Both the position numbers and the translations under genes were made by a program. Source: Saccoglossus kowalevskii (lineage: Eukaryota > Hemichordata > Enteropneusta > Harrimaniidae). Taken from it: 22,122 nucleotides of DNA. Every line of letters begins with the position of its first letter. Positions within the stretch are counted from its first letter, which is position 1. Below are positions 20,742 to 22,122 of this stretch, piece by piece. The stretch is taken from positions 51,316 to 73,437 of the forward strand of contig NW_003143807.1 in assembly GCF_000003605.2 (NCBI RefSeq), written 5' to 3'. The notes beneath the pieces are model-generated. The model did no database searches. It was not told the DNA's origin and worked only from the letters and a program-made list of their open reading frames with translations.

Positions 20742-22122
20742 TATACAGGACCATTTCAAATCTACTGCGACACTGCAGTCAATTATAGTCTAATGCCAAA
20801 AACAAATATATTGAATATTTTTACTATTTCCATGTTTTATATAATGATATATTTCCTGTTTACTCAACATTTAATTTTTTTTTCCATGATCACACACACG
20901 TGATGCCTAATTTACATTTTTCGGTAACTCAAATGCTATAATGATAATAACGTTATTAACATTGTTTATTTTGAATACAACACAGTCCAAGGTTTTTCAA
21001 AAATCAAAAAATATTATTGATTTAAAAAGAAAACGTACGTTCCATACTTCAGATGATAATTATGTACAGATGAAACTATTTTAGAAAATTACACTTTCGT
21101 TAATATAACCGCAATTTCTATATGTGTGTTGTCAATAATATATATGAATATTGCATCATTGTCTTAAAAAAACATATAATAAACTATGGGATTTGTAGTG
21201 AGTAATTAATGCTTATTTATATTGTTACCATTCAATCAGGTAGGCAAATTCATCCCCAGTATCACACTTTTCACCAACTTTTGTTTGTTTGTTTTTATCT
21301 TGCGTGCCATCCTTTATCTATCATTGAATTGAAATCACTTATTTCGAGTTTGCATAAATTTCGGTTTTATATTGCTCAAGGTTCTTAATTTAGTATTTGT
21401 CCCAGATGGTATTTGGGTGACAGACATTCAAAGCTCAAGTCATGTGGGCTCAAAACACAACATTTTGGCTATAGTCTTGTTTGTATATGTTTTACAATGT
21501 AGTCAGTGTGTTTTTAATGCGCAATGACCAGAATTAGTAACAATTCAAAATTCTTTATTTACTTTCGAAATAGATTAACATTAAGCACAAATTTACAATA
21601 TTCTAGGCATAATTTGAGATCGAATTTGATACCATTGTTGAACCAATATCGCAGATCTGGAATCTCTCAAAACAAAGCATGGCCAAATATGTGCAAATAA
21701 CATAGGAGATCAATTTCTTTTGTTTTGTTTTTTTCGTCAGAATCACAAAATCCCGAATCACTGGACAATGTACAGATACTGATGTTCACAAATAAATTAT
21801 TGTTATCCCACCACACAGATTTTTGTATTACGTCCATTGCCACAAACTGACATCAAGAACTATAAATTCGGTCTTGAGGAATTCTGGGGGTAATTCACCA
21901 ATACACATTTAACATGTGGAATTGTTTTTATATTTATGAATATTCACCAATACATTGCATGGTTCATACAGTGAACAGTGAGTGGGTTTCAAGAAGGAAG
22001 TAAAGACGTTAAATACCTCGCACCACCTTTAACAAACTGACAGTTAAATTTATTAATTGCTATTCATATCTCTTCCACCTACACAAAGTGTCATTGTCCA
22101 TTTCTACCTTAGCGTTAATTAG
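20742..22122. other. Spacer downstream of gene D; no gene seen
   Basis: AT-rich sequence. The 3' UTR of gene D must lie at the start; the first clear AATAAA on the plus strand is at 21178-21183. On the minus strand an AATAAA lies near 21560, with upstream sequence that could be the 3' end of a minus-strand transcript or retroelement beyond the window. This is weak. No coding stretch, RNA gene or clear repeat was recognised. Confidence 0.4.

Noticed and set aside
1..22122. Bacterial features: CRISPR arrays, operons, Shine-Dalgarno sites
   Set aside because: Spliced genes, LINE and histone sequences show animal nuclear DNA; no regularly spaced identical repeats were seen.

Overview
The window is nuclear DNA from an animal, most likely an invertebrate. 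The genes carry short GT-AG introns, the intergenic DNA is AT-rich, there is a decayed non-LTR retrotransposon, and there is a fragment of a canonical animal histone H2A gene with its own promoter. The species cannot be named from the sequence.

The main content is a cluster of four paralogous four-exon genes, A to D. Each encodes a protein of about 875-893 residues with an N-terminal dynamin-like GTPase domain, a long charged helical middle, and a C-terminal protein kinase domain of the DSTYK (dual serine/threonine and tyrosine kinase, RIPK5/dusty) type. All four share the same three intron positions and phases (0, 2, 0), so they arose by duplication of one ancestral gene. Gene A (7035 to 2236) is on the minus strand. 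Genes B (7293-10362), C (13047-16321) and D (17319-20741) are on the plus strand. A and B are head to head across only 257 bp.

The copies differ in which catalytic motifs survive. A and D keep the GTPase G1, G3 and G4 motifs and every core kinase residue. C keeps the GTPase motifs but has Arg in place of the beta-3 Lys and a changed glycine loop. B is strongly divergent: its P-loop Ser/Thr, its DxxG motif and the DFG Asp are gone, yet its reading frame and splice sites are intact. The array therefore pairs apparently active enzymes with apparent pseudoenzymes.

Region by region: 1-1640 holds no gene I can support except a short degenerate repeat (98-225) and a roughly 56-bp relic of a fifth family member (1181-1236). 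At 1694-1843 there is a histone H2A promoter with the first 12 codons, after which histone similarity stops. Gene A follows; its first intron holds a 39-bp-period tandem repeat and a roughly 1.3-kb decayed LINE fragment. Genes B, C and D follow, separated by about 2.7 kb (with a MITE-like element at 11053-11318) and 1.0 kb. Intron 2 of D holds a perfect 26-bp inverted repeat. The last 1.4 kb is AT-rich with no gene I can support.

Working idea (inference): each protein may be a GTP-controlled kinase, and the divergent copies may act as regulators or decoys of the active ones. All statements about activity are readings of motifs, not measurements.
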